Positions 33,801-40,744 of a stretch of 64,000 bases of DNA are shown piece after piece. Both the position numbers and the translations under genes were made by a program. The notes below the pieces were generated by a model that had not been told where the DNA came from, ran no database searches, and saw nothing but the letters and a program-made list of their open reading frames with translations. The stretch is taken from positions 2,790,001 through 2,854,000 of the forward strand of contig NZ_CP171225.1 of assembly GCF_043226085.1 (NCBI RefSeq), in the 5' to 3' direction. Within the stretch, counting starts at the first letter, position 1, and each line of letters begins with the position of its first letter. This DNA comes from Amaricoccus sp003258405 (lineage in GTDB: Bacteria > Pseudomonadota > Alphaproteobacteria > Rhodobacterales > Rhodobacteraceae).

Positions 33801-34687
33801 GGCTCCGGCACGCCCGTCATGCGGGCGACGAGCTCCGTTCCCGCCGGCAGATGGATCGGCAGCGCACCGGGCGCGAAGCGCAGATGCGCCGCTTCCGCGC
33901 CCGCGGGCCGGGGCGCGAGCCCCAGCACCTCGCGGTAGTAGAAGGCGGTGTGACGCGAGGTGAAGCGGTTCACCACCGCCTCGACCTCCTCGAGCATGCC
34001 GACATTCGCCAGCAGCAGGCCAAGCGCCGGGTCGATCCGGCCCGAGCCGAGGCGGACATCGAGCGTCTCTTCGACCATGGGCCTCAGGGCGGCAACGATG
34101 TTGAGAAGTTGCTCCTGCGCATCGAGCAGCGCCTGCCGCGCCGCGCGGGCCCGTCCGATGGCATCGGCCGCAGGCCGCCTCCCGGCGGCAAGGCTCTCGC
34201 GGGTCAGCTCGGCCAGCCGCTCCGGCGTGGTCTCCTCCGCGGCCGCCAGCGTCTCGACCAGCCGCAGAAGCTCGGGCCGCGCGGCGATCGCGTCGATCTG
34301 CGCGCCGAACCGGTCGCGACCCCGGCTCGCCGCGCGGCCGAGCCAGAGCGAGACCCGGCGCGCCAGATCGCGCAGCTCGCGCGCCGCGCCCTCCGGGTCG
34401 CAGGCCGCGCGTTCGGCAAACCGCGCGCGCGCATCCTCCGGGCCGAGCGCGAGCAGTTCCGACATCATCGCGGCGGGCTCCTGCGCGAAGAGCTTCGCCC
34501 AGGTCCCGGCCGGGCGGTTGGCCGCGTCGTGGAAGCGGATCTGCCCGGCGATGGCGGCGAGAAGGGCGAGATGATCGGAAAGGCTGCGCTCCGCCGGGCG
34601 CACATAGCCTTCGGCCAGCGCAGGCGCGAGGCGGCGGTCACGGGCCGTGCCGTCGGTGATGCGATGCGGAAGGATCGCTTCCGTCAT
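30812..34687 (-). CDS. Large baseplate J/gp47-like CIS protein
   Basis: 1291 residues. The central and C-terminal parts show the gpJ-like signature: VGATLGGTPPETDPAFRARV, SERLRHRARAVTAWDVERLV and LDAFPEVWKAKCLPAYD, followed by VVVVPAAP and RIERFLAGRLSAFAEAEVRN. The N-terminal half contains coiled Ala-rich helices and VVNRFTSRHTAFYYREVLGL. It would be the outer wedge of the baseplate. It is the first gene of the minus arm, behind a candidate promoter at 34811-34841. An ATGA overlap couples it to the following gene. Confidence 0.92.
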   Translation of the reverse strand: MTEAILPHRITDGTARDRRLAPALAEGYVRPAERSLSDHLALLAAIAGQIRFHDAANRPAGTWAKLFAQEPAAMMSELLALGPEDARARFAERAACDPEGAARELRDLARRVSLWLGRAASRGRDRFGAQIDAIAARPELLRLVETLAAAEETTPERLAELTRESLAAGRRPAADAIGRARAARQALLDAQEQLLNIVAALRPMVEETLDVRLGSGRIDPALGLLLANVGMLEEVEAVVNRFTSRHTAFYYREVLGLAPRPAGAEAAHLRFAPGALPIHLPAGTELVARMTGVPEPARFRLSEGLRVAPVKVAEALGLRFHRDPLISPQAAMGFVSGVSLARIPTAGDDAVRADPPRLFGAGGGAPADMGLEIASPMLRLAGGRRRIELRLVLTRRGDAEATRAGAGATHEAVLAELQADPALAALFGLDDPDTSGQILAEWRAALGGAEGTPAAQLHHALLLHAAAPAQVEAIYGRVVRAGLVEGTPWPAGDFRKALLSGIEAHLGGPEVARVAARIFDHGRDEVFQTLLHDAFEVTLSAETGPLAVGAARIAPNAAEDGPGFTLSLQLDEAAPAIVPPPGAAAPVLGLRMAPHGRFCPFSLFEPYALESIVIETRVEGLTRLTAFSDDGPLNMAQPVLPFGARPKDGAAFLVGAPELAAKPVLRVGLDVVWSDLPSDPGGFEDYYRSYGETFHAPDPKVGLAYLAGDGWRDLPGGQSHPMVGRIAPGGPLRARQRFEGSVPGRVLPPRTGITAEDFRQRSTIRAGLFGLTLDCPGDAFGHEAYPAALAEAMRPGFLRTRRRRIPPAPWTPRIASAALDYAARDTILLGTPQAARPGERVVQIGPFGRQEIFPARSRPGMGLFPARLADGTLFLRVAGPTATGPVSLLFEMAQGSHRRRSFRPEPVRWHYLTASGWQPLPSWSLATDTTDGLMRTGIVTIDVPDEDVVLSGGEMPGEGVWLAVSADRHLDAFPRLASLGANGARAERIGLPEADAPALPLRWSLDPPVAGLGAIAQVGATLGGTPPETDPAFRARVSERLRHRARAVTAWDVERLVLDAFPEVWKAKCLPAYDQRLRAPRAGAMTVVVVPAAPEDAAAVPSRPAMFDVLTLRRIERFLAGRLSAFAEAEVRNPGYERLQVRAKVGFTAGSDESGTALRRLKLDISRFLSVWTAEAPMDGFGWSLNLNDVAAFVTGLDYVRFLTEFSILQLVADDAGQHRLHDTARSGGGGDEAGNGAAILAAREPWGLALPMADHWITPLFERRSETPRVTGIGGLAIGETLVVDMRETA

Positions 34688-34810
34688 GCGCTACCGCCGG
34701 CGCGGCGACCGCGACGGCCTGTGCGGGGGAGGGGCGTTCTCATGGAATCTCCGGCTTCTGCACGGGATGGTTTCTTTTACGCGACTTCTGTCATGCGTTA
34801 TTCAACCTGT

Positions 34811-34841
34811 AGTATAGCTCCTTTCTCCGGGGTGCATGCAA
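34811..34841 (-). promoter_or_regulatory. Candidate promoter of the CIS minus arm
   Basis: On the minus strand TTGCAT (34841-34836) and TATACT (34816-34811) lie 19 bases apart in an unusually AT-rich stretch, just after the lipoprotein stop codon and about 120 bases before the baseplate J-like start. The -10 is a very good match; the -35 is fair and the spacing is two bases longer than optimal. Confidence 0.5.
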
Positions 34842-34842
34842 G

Positions 34843-35751
34843 TCATTGCGCGGGTGCCGGCGCGGCGGGCCGGAGATCCGCGGCGAAAATGCCCGAGATG
34901 ATGCCGCTGTCGCCCTGGATCAGCAGCACGCCGCCAATCTCCGCCGGCAGTCCGGCTGCCTCGTCGAACCCGTAGAGCGTTGCGTCGAGCACCGCGGCGC
35001 CCGCGGGTGCGCCCGCGCCCGATCCGGTGAAGTTCACCGCCCGGCCGTCGCCGTTCCGGGTCTGGAACCGCCCTTGGCCGCTTGTCGCGACGCGGGTGTT
35101 GCAGAGCCCGATGCCGCTCCAGACCAGGCTGTCGAAGGGCAGGTCGGCCCCCGCCGCCTTGAGCCCGGTGAAATTCGCATCCACCAGCCGCGAACCGAAG
35201 AGCACATCGAGGCTCACCGTGCCGGTGACCTCGAGCGGCGTGCCGGCATCCTCCGCGCCGAGGTTCTGCAGCGTGAGCCGAACCGGGCCGGAATAGCGCG
35301 CCTGCCCGGTGGTCGCGACCTTCGCGGCCCGCGTCGGCGCGCCGATGGCCGCCTCCGCCGTGTAGCCGACCTTCTTCAGCGTGTAGTCGAGCGACAGCGC
35401 CTCGAAATCCTTCGCCGCCGCGGCAACCCCCGCGACCGGCGTGGCCCTGGCCCCCCGCCGCCCGGTGAAGCCGCCCTTGCCATCGGAGCGGGCCTTGAAC
35501 GTGTCGCTCTCGTCGAGCCGGATGCGGGCGAGCGCACCGGAGCGATGCGCCTTGCCGTCGATCCTCAGGAGGTCGAACTGCGCCACGCCCTGCGGCTGGC
35601 GCACCGCCGCCCCGGTCAGCACGCGCTTGGCCGGATCGACCCGCGGGCAGGCGTCCGGCGGCGGCGCCTCCTCCGCATCGTCTTTCTTGAAGAAGCCGCA
35701 CCCCGCGCAGAGAAGCAGAACGCCAAGGAGCGCACCGATACGAGCCTTCAT
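34843..35751 (-). CDS. Putative lipoprotein with TbpB-like beta-barrel domain
   Basis: 302 residues. The N-terminus MKARIGALLGVLLLCAGCGF suggests lipid attachment at Cys18, although position -3 of the lipobox is Cys rather than Leu. The C-terminal half has the alternating pattern of TbpB-type barrel domains (GTVSLDVLFGSRLVDANFTG, LDATLYGFDEAAGLPAEIGG, GDSGIISGIFAAD). Such domains occur in surface lipoproteins that bind host or environmental proteins, but many homologues are uncharacterised. Its ATG overlaps the permease stop (ATGA), placing it as the last gene of the five-gene operon. Whether it works with the transporter-like genes or the nearby CIS is open. Confidence 0.65.
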   Translation of the reverse strand: MKARIGALLGVLLLCAGCGFFKKDDAEEAPPPDACPRVDPAKRVLTGAAVRQPQGVAQFDLLRIDGKAHRSGALARIRLDESDTFKARSDGKGGFTGRRGARATPVAGVAAAAKDFEALSLDYTLKKVGYTAEAAIGAPTRAAKVATTGQARYSGPVRLTLQNLGAEDAGTPLEVTGTVSLDVLFGSRLVDANFTGLKAAGADLPFDSLVWSGIGLCNTRVATSGQGRFQTRNGDGRAVNFTGSGAGAPAGAAVLDATLYGFDEAAGLPAEIGGVLLIQGDSGIISGIFAADLRPAAPAPAQ

Positions 35752-36413
35752 GTCGCAGCCTCCGCCGGTTTGCCCGCCGCACGGCGGCCCGCCACGGCCC
35801 GGTGCCGCGCGAGCCAGCCCGTCGCCGCCGAGAGCGCAAGACCCGCGGTCAGGAACCAGAGCGAGACATAGAGATAGACGATCACCAGAAAGGCCGGGCT
35901 CTCGTCGGTCGCGATCACCCGGTTGGCCCGCCCGACGATCTCGTCGGCGCCGATCACCGAGGCGGTCGCCGAGGCCATGACGATGATGAGGAAATACTGG
36001 AGCCAGGAGGTCACCCAGGTCGCCCGGGCCGAGGCGACCCCGCGCGCCAGCTGCCGCCGCAGCCCGAGCGTCTGATCCGAGGCAAAGCCGATCACCGGAA
36101 TGGTGAGGGCGAGCGCCGCCTTGATCCAGAGCGGCAGCGCCACCACCCGCCCGCCCCAGTCGATCTCGACCGGGATCGCGAAGGCCACATAGAAGAGCAG
36201 CACGAAGCTCGGCACGTTGCGGCAGAGGCTCGTGAGCAGCTCGGCGGGCCAGCGCAGCCGCCGCCCGTTCCCCGAGCGCGCCAGCGCCAGCCCCGCGCCG
36301 AGCACTGTCCCGAGCGCCATCGAGACGGCGGCGATCATCAGGTTGGTCACGAACCCTCCGGCCAGATAGGGCGTCCAGCCGAGCACCCGGCCTGTCATCT
36401 CCGTCAGATCCAT
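35748..36413 (-). CDS. Polar-amino-acid-type transporter permease (divergent)
   Basis: 221 residues with about five membrane spans. YLAGGFVTNLMIAAVSMALG and LARSGNGRRLRWPAELLTSL resemble the His/Glu/Gln/Arg opine permease family (HisM/GlnP type), as does SLCRNVPSFVLLFYVAF. The segment where the cytoplasmic EAA coupling loop should lie reads GLRRQLARGVASARATWVTS, with no EAA-x3-G pattern. It overlaps the preceding SBP-permease gene by ten bases and the lipoprotein gene by four. No ATP-binding subunit gene is in the operon. It is either a partner permease of a divergent ABC importer or part of a system that no longer uses ATP coupling. Confidence 0.75.
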   Translation of the reverse strand: MDLTEMTGRVLGWTPYLAGGFVTNLMIAAVSMALGTVLGAGLALARSGNGRRLRWPAELLTSLCRNVPSFVLLFYVAFAIPVEIDWGGRVVALPLWIKAALALTIPVIGFASDQTLGLRRQLARGVASARATWVTSWLQYFLIIVMASATASVIGADEIVGRANRVIATDESPAFLVIVYLYVSLWFLTAGLALSAATGWLARHRAVAGRRAAGKPAEAAT

Positions 36414-38038
36414 CGCATCACCATCCCCCGCGCCGCGCGCAGGAGGCCGAGCACGGCCAGCACGAACACGAAATAGAAGACCAGAAGCAGGTTCATCATC
36501 GTGGTGGCGTCACCCCCCTCGGCGATGATGCTGTTGACGACCGAGATCGTCTCGGGCAGCGCAATGGTGCTCGCGAGCCCCGCCGCCTTGACGATGTTGA
36601 CCGAGGTCGAGACCAGCCCCTCGTAGCTCCGCTCGATCGCCTCCGGCAGCAGCCGCAGCGGAGGCACGCCCGGCCGCTCGACCGCGAGATGGCCGAGGGC
36701 CGCGCGCAGGATCACCGTGTTGGTGCCGCCCGCATAGAAGGAGAGCACGAGGCTCGCGATGACAAAGCTCCCGGGCGTGAAGCCGTGGGTCGCGGCGAGA
36801 TAGCCACCAAGCCCGAAGAAGAGGATGTAGAGCTGCAGGATCGGTGGCGTCATGCGCACCAGCACGACGAAGCCGCGGATCGGATGGGCAAGAACCGCCG
36901 CCAGCGCCGCGCCGCGCCGCAGCGTCGCATCGGCCAGCGCCAGACAGATCCCGACCGTCAGCGACCCCGCGATGGCAACGAGGCTGAGCGCGAGCGTGAG
37001 CCCGATGCCGCGCAGGAGCCGCGCCCGGTCGATCCGGTCGAAGGCGGGCGAGAGATCGAGCCCGGTTGCGGCGCGGAGCCGCGCGGCCCAGCCGGGAAGT
37101 TCCCCGCCGAGCCCCGCGATGCGGATCCCGCCGCCGCCGAGACAGGCCTCGGGCCAGGCGCCCGCCGCGGTCCGCGCGCAGATCGGCCGCCCGTCCGCCT
37201 CCGCGCTCCAGGTGTCGTGGAAGGCTGCGAGAAACGCGCTGGGCGGCAGGCCCCACCTGGCCTGCAGCGCGATGATCCGGCCGCTCCGGTGCCAGTCGGC
37301 CACCGCCTCCTCGACCAGCCGGCCGAGACCGCGCCCGCCTTCCCCGGTCTGCACCGCCACCGCCCAGGGGGTCGAGAGGATGCTCGGGGTCGCGAGGTGA
37401 TAGCCCGCCCATTGCGGATCGCCGAGGGTCTGCGAGAGCACCGTGTCGTCGAAGGCCATGCCGGCACAGCGCCCGTCGCGCAGCGCGAGCAGCGCGTCAC
37501 GCAGGCCCGAGAAGACCACCGGCCGGATCAGGTAGCGCTCGACCAGGGCCCGGTTGAAATAGGCGCCGTCGGTAAGACAGACTGGCCGCCCGCGGAGCTG
37601 GCCCCAGTCGGTGAAGGGCGAGCCCTTCGGCGCGAGCAGCGTCACGCCGCTGGCGTAATAGTGCGGGCGCAGGAGGTCGGCGCTCTTCTGCCGCTCTTCC
37701 GTGTCGCCGATCGTGGCGATCGCGACATCGATCACCCCCTGGTTCAGCCGTGAGAGACGGTTCGCGCTCGTCACCGGCACGAGCTCGAGCCCGACGCCGA
37801 TGCGGTCCGCCAGATCCTGCGCGAGATCGGGTTCGAGCCCGACGATGGCGCCGTCCTCGGCCACCATGCCCCAGGGCGGATAGTCGCTCTTCACCCCGAC
37901 AATGAGCCGCCCGCGCTCGAGGATCCGCGCGAGCCGCCCGTCCTCCTCGGGGGCCGCATCCGCCGCCGCCACCGCCGTCGGGCCCGCGCTCAGCACGAGG
38001 AGGGCGGCAAGGCGCAGGAGAAGGGCGGGCCGTCTCAC
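36404..38038 (-). CDS. Solute-binding protein fused to transporter permease
   Basis: 544 residues from a GTG at 38038 that overlaps the methyltransferase stop (GTGA). A signal peptide (about 1-28) precedes an SBP_bac_3 domain: RLIVGVKSDYPPWGMVAEDG, VIDVAIATIGDTEERQKSAD and ALLALRDGRCAGMAFDDTVL. From about residue 325 a permease part follows (LLRGIGLTLALSLVAIAGSL, VVLVRMTPPILQLYILFFGL, SFYAGGTNTVILRAALG). SBP-permease fusions are known (Gram-positive GlnP). Here the EAA-loop position reads RPGVPPLRLLPEAIERSYEG and departs from the consensus. Ligand: probably an amino acid or related small anion, judged from the family. Confidence 0.82.
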   Translation of the reverse strand: MRRPALLLRLAALLVLSAGPTAVAAADAAPEEDGRLARILERGRLIVGVKSDYPPWGMVAEDGAIVGLEPDLAQDLADRIGVGLELVPVTSANRLSRLNQGVIDVAIATIGDTEERQKSADLLRPHYYASGVTLLAPKGSPFTDWGQLRGRPVCLTDGAYFNRALVERYLIRPVVFSGLRDALLALRDGRCAGMAFDDTVLSQTLGDPQWAGYHLATPSILSTPWAVAVQTGEGGRGLGRLVEEAVADWHRSGRIIALQARWGLPPSAFLAAFHDTWSAEADGRPICARTAAGAWPEACLGGGGIRIAGLGGELPGWAARLRAATGLDLSPAFDRIDRARLLRGIGLTLALSLVAIAGSLTVGICLALADATLRRGAALAAVLAHPIRGFVVLVRMTPPILQLYILFFGLGGYLAATHGFTPGSFVIASLVLSFYAGGTNTVILRAALGHLAVERPGVPPLRLLPEAIERSYEGLVSTSVNIVKAAGLASTIALPETISVVNSIIAEGGDATTMMNLLLVFYFVFVLAVLGLLRAARGMVMRWI

Positions 38039-38901
38039 GTCGCCGTGCCCTCCGGGGCCGTGGCGCAGGGCCGCACCACGGCGGCGAGGCCGTAGCCGAG
38101 CCGCGCCGGGATATGCGGCGCGATGCGGGCATCGAGGCCGCGGAGATGGCGCGATCCGGCCACCTGCGCCTCGGGCAGCAGGCTCTCGGCGCCGATCCGC
38201 TCGATCTCGAGCCCGGCCTCGGCCAGCTCCTCGGCAAGGCTTTCCGGGTCGAACAGGCGGTAGGACAGCTCGATCGTGCCGCCCTCGACCTGCCGGAGAT
38301 AGCGGATCTCCTCGGTGCCGGGCTCCGCCAGCCGCTGTTCGCGCCGGAAACGCCGGTGCCGGTTCGGCACCGACAGCAGGATCCGGCCGGTCCCCGGCCG
38401 GAGCAGACCGGCGAGCCTCCGGAGCATCTCGCGCCGGGCCCGGCGTCCCTCGACATGGGAGAGCACCCCGAAGAGGCAAAGCACCAGATCCGCGCCGCCG
38501 TGACGGGCCACATGCCGCTCGAGGCTTTCCGGGTCGGGCCCGAGAATATGCACCGGCACGCCGCGCGGATGCGCCATCACGTTGTGCCGCAGGCAGCCGA
38601 GGGCCGCGTGGCAGATGTCGAAGCCCGCCACCAGGCGCGCCCGCTCGCGGAGCGCGAGCAGATAGCGCCCGCTGCCGCAGCCGAAATCGATGAGATGGCC
38701 CGCGGGCGGCAGCAGCGTGCGGGCGAGCCTGAGCATCCGCGCGTTCGGCGCCGGGTACCGTCGGTCATAGCTCCCGGACGAGAAGTAATGCTCGTACTGC
38801 AGGAGGTTCGAGGTGGATTGCCGCGCCGGGTGCGTCTGATGCGCCGCGTCAGGGGTGGCGTCGGCGGCGGGATCCGGGCTCCGGGGCAGGGGGTCTCTCA
38901 T
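38035..38901 (-). CDS. SAM-dependent class I methyltransferase
   Basis: 288 residues from ATG 38901, five bases after the upstream stop. The SAM-binding motif HLIDFGCGSGRYLLALRERA is clear, followed by the acidic end of strand 2 (VAGFDICHAAL) and GGADLVLCLFGVLSHVEGRR as motif II. The N-terminal 45 residues are polar and likely flexible, ahead of LLQYEHYFSSGSYDRRYPAP. The substrate is unknown. Its place between a receptor-like channel and the SBP-permease fusion, with a GTGA overlap downstream, suggests it modifies a molecule or protein of that system. The longer upstream reading frame is not supported. Confidence 0.82.
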   Translation of the reverse strand: MRDPLPRSPDPAADATPDAAHQTHPARQSTSNLLQYEHYFSSGSYDRRYPAPNARMLRLARTLLPPAGHLIDFGCGSGRYLLALRERARLVAGFDICHAALGCLRHNVMAHPRGVPVHILGPDPESLERHVARHGGADLVLCLFGVLSHVEGRRARREMLRRLAGLLRPGTGRILLSVPNRHRRFRREQRLAEPGTEEIRYLRQVEGGTIELSYRLFDPESLAEELAEAGLEIERIGAESLLPEAQVAGSRHLRGLDARIAPHIPARLGYGLAAVVRPCATAPEGTAT

Positions 38902-38906
38902 GCGGT

Positions 38907-40214
38907 TCAGTTCGGCGAGATCGCGCCGTCTCCCATGTATTCCTGGACGAGAACGCGCCATTCCGGGCTGCGCAGCCGGCGGATGAGCGCACGATCGATC
39001 GCGGTACGGATCTCGGGGGCGAGATCCCGCGACAGTCCCCAGCCGTAGGGCTCGTTCCAGAAGGCGGTATCCTGGACGGTGAGCGCATCGCTGTAGGCGG
39101 GCAGGCGGGCGAGATAGCTGAGCTGGGCCCAGTCGCCGAAGACGGCATCGACCTGGCCGGCGGCGAGCGCATTCATCGCCGCCTCCCAGCTTGGCATCGC
39201 GAGGCAGAGATCGGTTGCGGAGGCCGCCTCGGGCGGCAGGCAATGGGTGGCTCCCGCTCCGCTCGCTCCGTCAAGCGCCGGCGCGCTGTCGGCCTTCCGG
39301 CGCGCGAGCGAGAGCTTGAGGGTGCGCGGCGTGCCTTCCTCGGCCGCCCTGCCGCGCGCGAGCCCGTCGAGAAACTGCGCCGAGGTCGATTGCTCCAGCG
39401 TCGCGACCCGGAGCGTCGGGAGCTCCGCGAGCGTCACCGTGCGGCTGCCGCCGATCGAGCCGACGAGCGCGCTCGTGAGCATCCCGAAGATCGTCGCCGA
39501 GAGGATCGTGCCAACCACCGCCATGAAGATCTCGAGCATGGTCGTCGAGGTGGCCCGGAGCCCGTCGCCAAGCCCGCGCAGCCCGATGGTGCGGATCACC
39601 GCCTCGACCCCGTAGCGCAGCAGGCGCACCGGCCGCGGCTCCCGGCTGATCTCGCCGAAATCTGAATGCTGCCGCAGCGCCCAGGACATCAGCCCGGCGA
39701 GCAGCAGGTTCGCCGCGAGAAAGGCCACGATCGCCACCTGCACGCTCGGATGCCCGAGCGTCTGGCGCAGGATGTCCGCGGCATAGCGGAAGTTGATCGC
39801 CGAATTCGCGCGCTGCGCCACCGTGGTGCCCGAGCTCAGATACTGGTGGCTGAAATCGAAGCTCGCGAGACGGTCGGCGGTGATGGTGAGCGGCGAGATC
39901 ACCACATCGACGCTGCCATCGGCGAGCCCCGCAAGCTGCGCCCCGAGCGGGCACTCGACAAGCGCGCTCGAACCGATGAGCCCCGCCGCGCGCAGCTCCT
40001 TCTCCACGCTCGCCCAGACATCGAAGGCAAAGCCCCGCTGGCCGCGGATCTCGTCCTCGACGATGAAGGGCGGCGCCTCGCGCATTGCGACGACCAGATC
40101 GACGGGCCCGTCCGGCCGCGGGCACCCGACCTGGCTCTCGGCCGCGGCCGCCCCGGCCAGGAGCAGGACGAAAGCAGCGAGGCTCGGGATCAGCCGGGGC
40201 GGAAGATGGGTCAT
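38907..40214 (-). CDS. GluR0-like ligand-gated ion channel (prokaryotic ionotropic glutamate receptor family)
   Basis: 435 residues. Signal peptide about 1-25. SBP lobe 1 (about 37-140: VDLVVAMREAPPFIVEDE, GSVDVVISPLTITADRLASF, DFSHQYLSSGT) is interrupted by membrane helix 158-180 (VAIVAFLAANLLLAGLMSWA). A re-entrant segment with TIGLRGLGD (209-217) and a second helix 227-252 (MLEIFMAVVGTILSATIFGM) follow; then lobe 2 (262-435) begins LAELPTLRVATLEQSTSAQF. This is the GluR0 layout: periplasmic ligand clamshell plus a K+-channel-like pore. The filter area has TIG-LRG-LGD where TVGYGD would be expected, so ion selectivity is uncertain. ATG 40214 was chosen for the signal peptide; GTG 40247 is an alternative. 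It is the first gene of a five-gene operon. Confidence 0.8.
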   Translation of the reverse strand: MTHLPPRLIPSLAAFVLLLAGAAAAESQVGCPRPDGPVDLVVAMREAPPFIVEDEIRGQRGFAFDVWASVEKELRAAGLIGSSALVECPLGAQLAGLADGSVDVVISPLTITADRLASFDFSHQYLSSGTTVAQRANSAINFRYAADILRQTLGHPSVQVAIVAFLAANLLLAGLMSWALRQHSDFGEISREPRPVRLLRYGVEAVIRTIGLRGLGDGLRATSTTMLEIFMAVVGTILSATIFGMLTSALVGSIGGSRTVTLAELPTLRVATLEQSTSAQFLDGLARGRAAEEGTPRTLKLSLARRKADSAPALDGASGAGATHCLPPEAASATDLCLAMPSWEAAMNALAAGQVDAVFGDWAQLSYLARLPAYSDALTVQDTAFWNEPYGWGLSRDLAPEIRTAIDRALIRRLRSPEWRVLVQEYMGDGAISPN

Positions 40215-40440
40215 CGTGTCCGGTGTGGGTTGCGGGGGCAGGCTCACGCGCGGGTGAACGGCTTGCCGGCGACCTTATGGGCCGAAGGGTTGAGGAAGAT
40301 TTAACCCTGCCACCCCCGCGGACCCCGCCGTCCCAAAATGAGGAAAAACCCCAAAATACCCCTTCAAAATATCATGATGCATGTTTAAAACATCAGGATT
40401 GAGACTCACACGTCAGGACGAAACGGGAGCCGCCACCCCG
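40215..40440. promoter_or_regulatory. Divergent promoter region with palindromic operator candidate
   Basis: This 226-base gap separates the divergent receptor-channel and XRE genes. It becomes AT-rich between about 40330 and 40400 and holds the perfect palindrome ATGTTT-A-AAACAT at 40381-40393, within a weaker outer repeat TGATG/CATCA. A small XRE regulator starts 48 bases downstream, so autoregulation or joint control of both directions is plausible. -35/-10 boxes were not assigned. Confidence 0.5.
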
Positions 40441-40707
40441 ATGATCACCTCTGCGCAGCTGCGCGCCGCACGCGCCCTCCTCGGCATCGACCAGCGCACT
40501 CTCGCCGAGCGCGCCGGCCTCTCGCTGCCGACGATCCAGCGGATGGAAGCCAGCCAGGGCAATGTGCGGGGCGTCGTCGAGAGCCTCACCCGGGTGGTCG
40601 AGGCGCTCGACGCCCTCGGGATCGAGCTCATCGCGGAGAACGCGCCGAGCCCCTCCGGCGGCCGCGGCGTGCGCCTCCGCGACCCCGCCCCCCGTCCGAA
40701 GGCATGA
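40441..40707 (+). CDS. Small XRE-family transcriptional regulator
   Basis: 88 residues. The helix-turn-helix reads QLRAARALLGIDQRTLAERA and GLSLPTIQRMEASQG, a Cro/C1-type fold, followed by a helix (VVEALDALGIELIAENA) and a short disordered tail. There is no other domain. The chosen ATG gives the standard N-terminus; an in-frame ATG at 40381 lies within the palindrome and would add 20 unconserved residues. It is probably co-transcribed with the SulP gene 37 bases downstream. It may bind the palindrome upstream. Confidence 0.85.
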   Translation: MITSAQLRAARALLGIDQRTLAERAGLSLPTIQRMEASQGNVRGVVESLTRVVEALDALGIELIAENAPSPSGGRGVRLRDPAPRPKA

Positions 40708-40744
40708 CGCCCCGTCCGGCCCCCAGATCAGAGCCCCCCGCCCC

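Noticed and set aside
30791..34975. Open frame of about 1,390 codons on the plus strand opposite the baseplate J-like gene
   Set aside because: Same composition artefact. It carries no motif, and the minus-strand gene has recognised baseplate signatures.
34802..35839. Alternative minus-strand frame of about 345 codons over the lipoprotein gene
   Set aside because: It lacks a signal or domain pattern; the 302-residue frame has a lipobox, a barrel pattern and an ATGA overlap with the permease.
40562..40744. Longer start for the SulP transporter overlapping the XRE gene
   Set aside because: The extra 61 residues are a frame-shifted copy of the regulator region, Ser/Arg-rich and unconserved.
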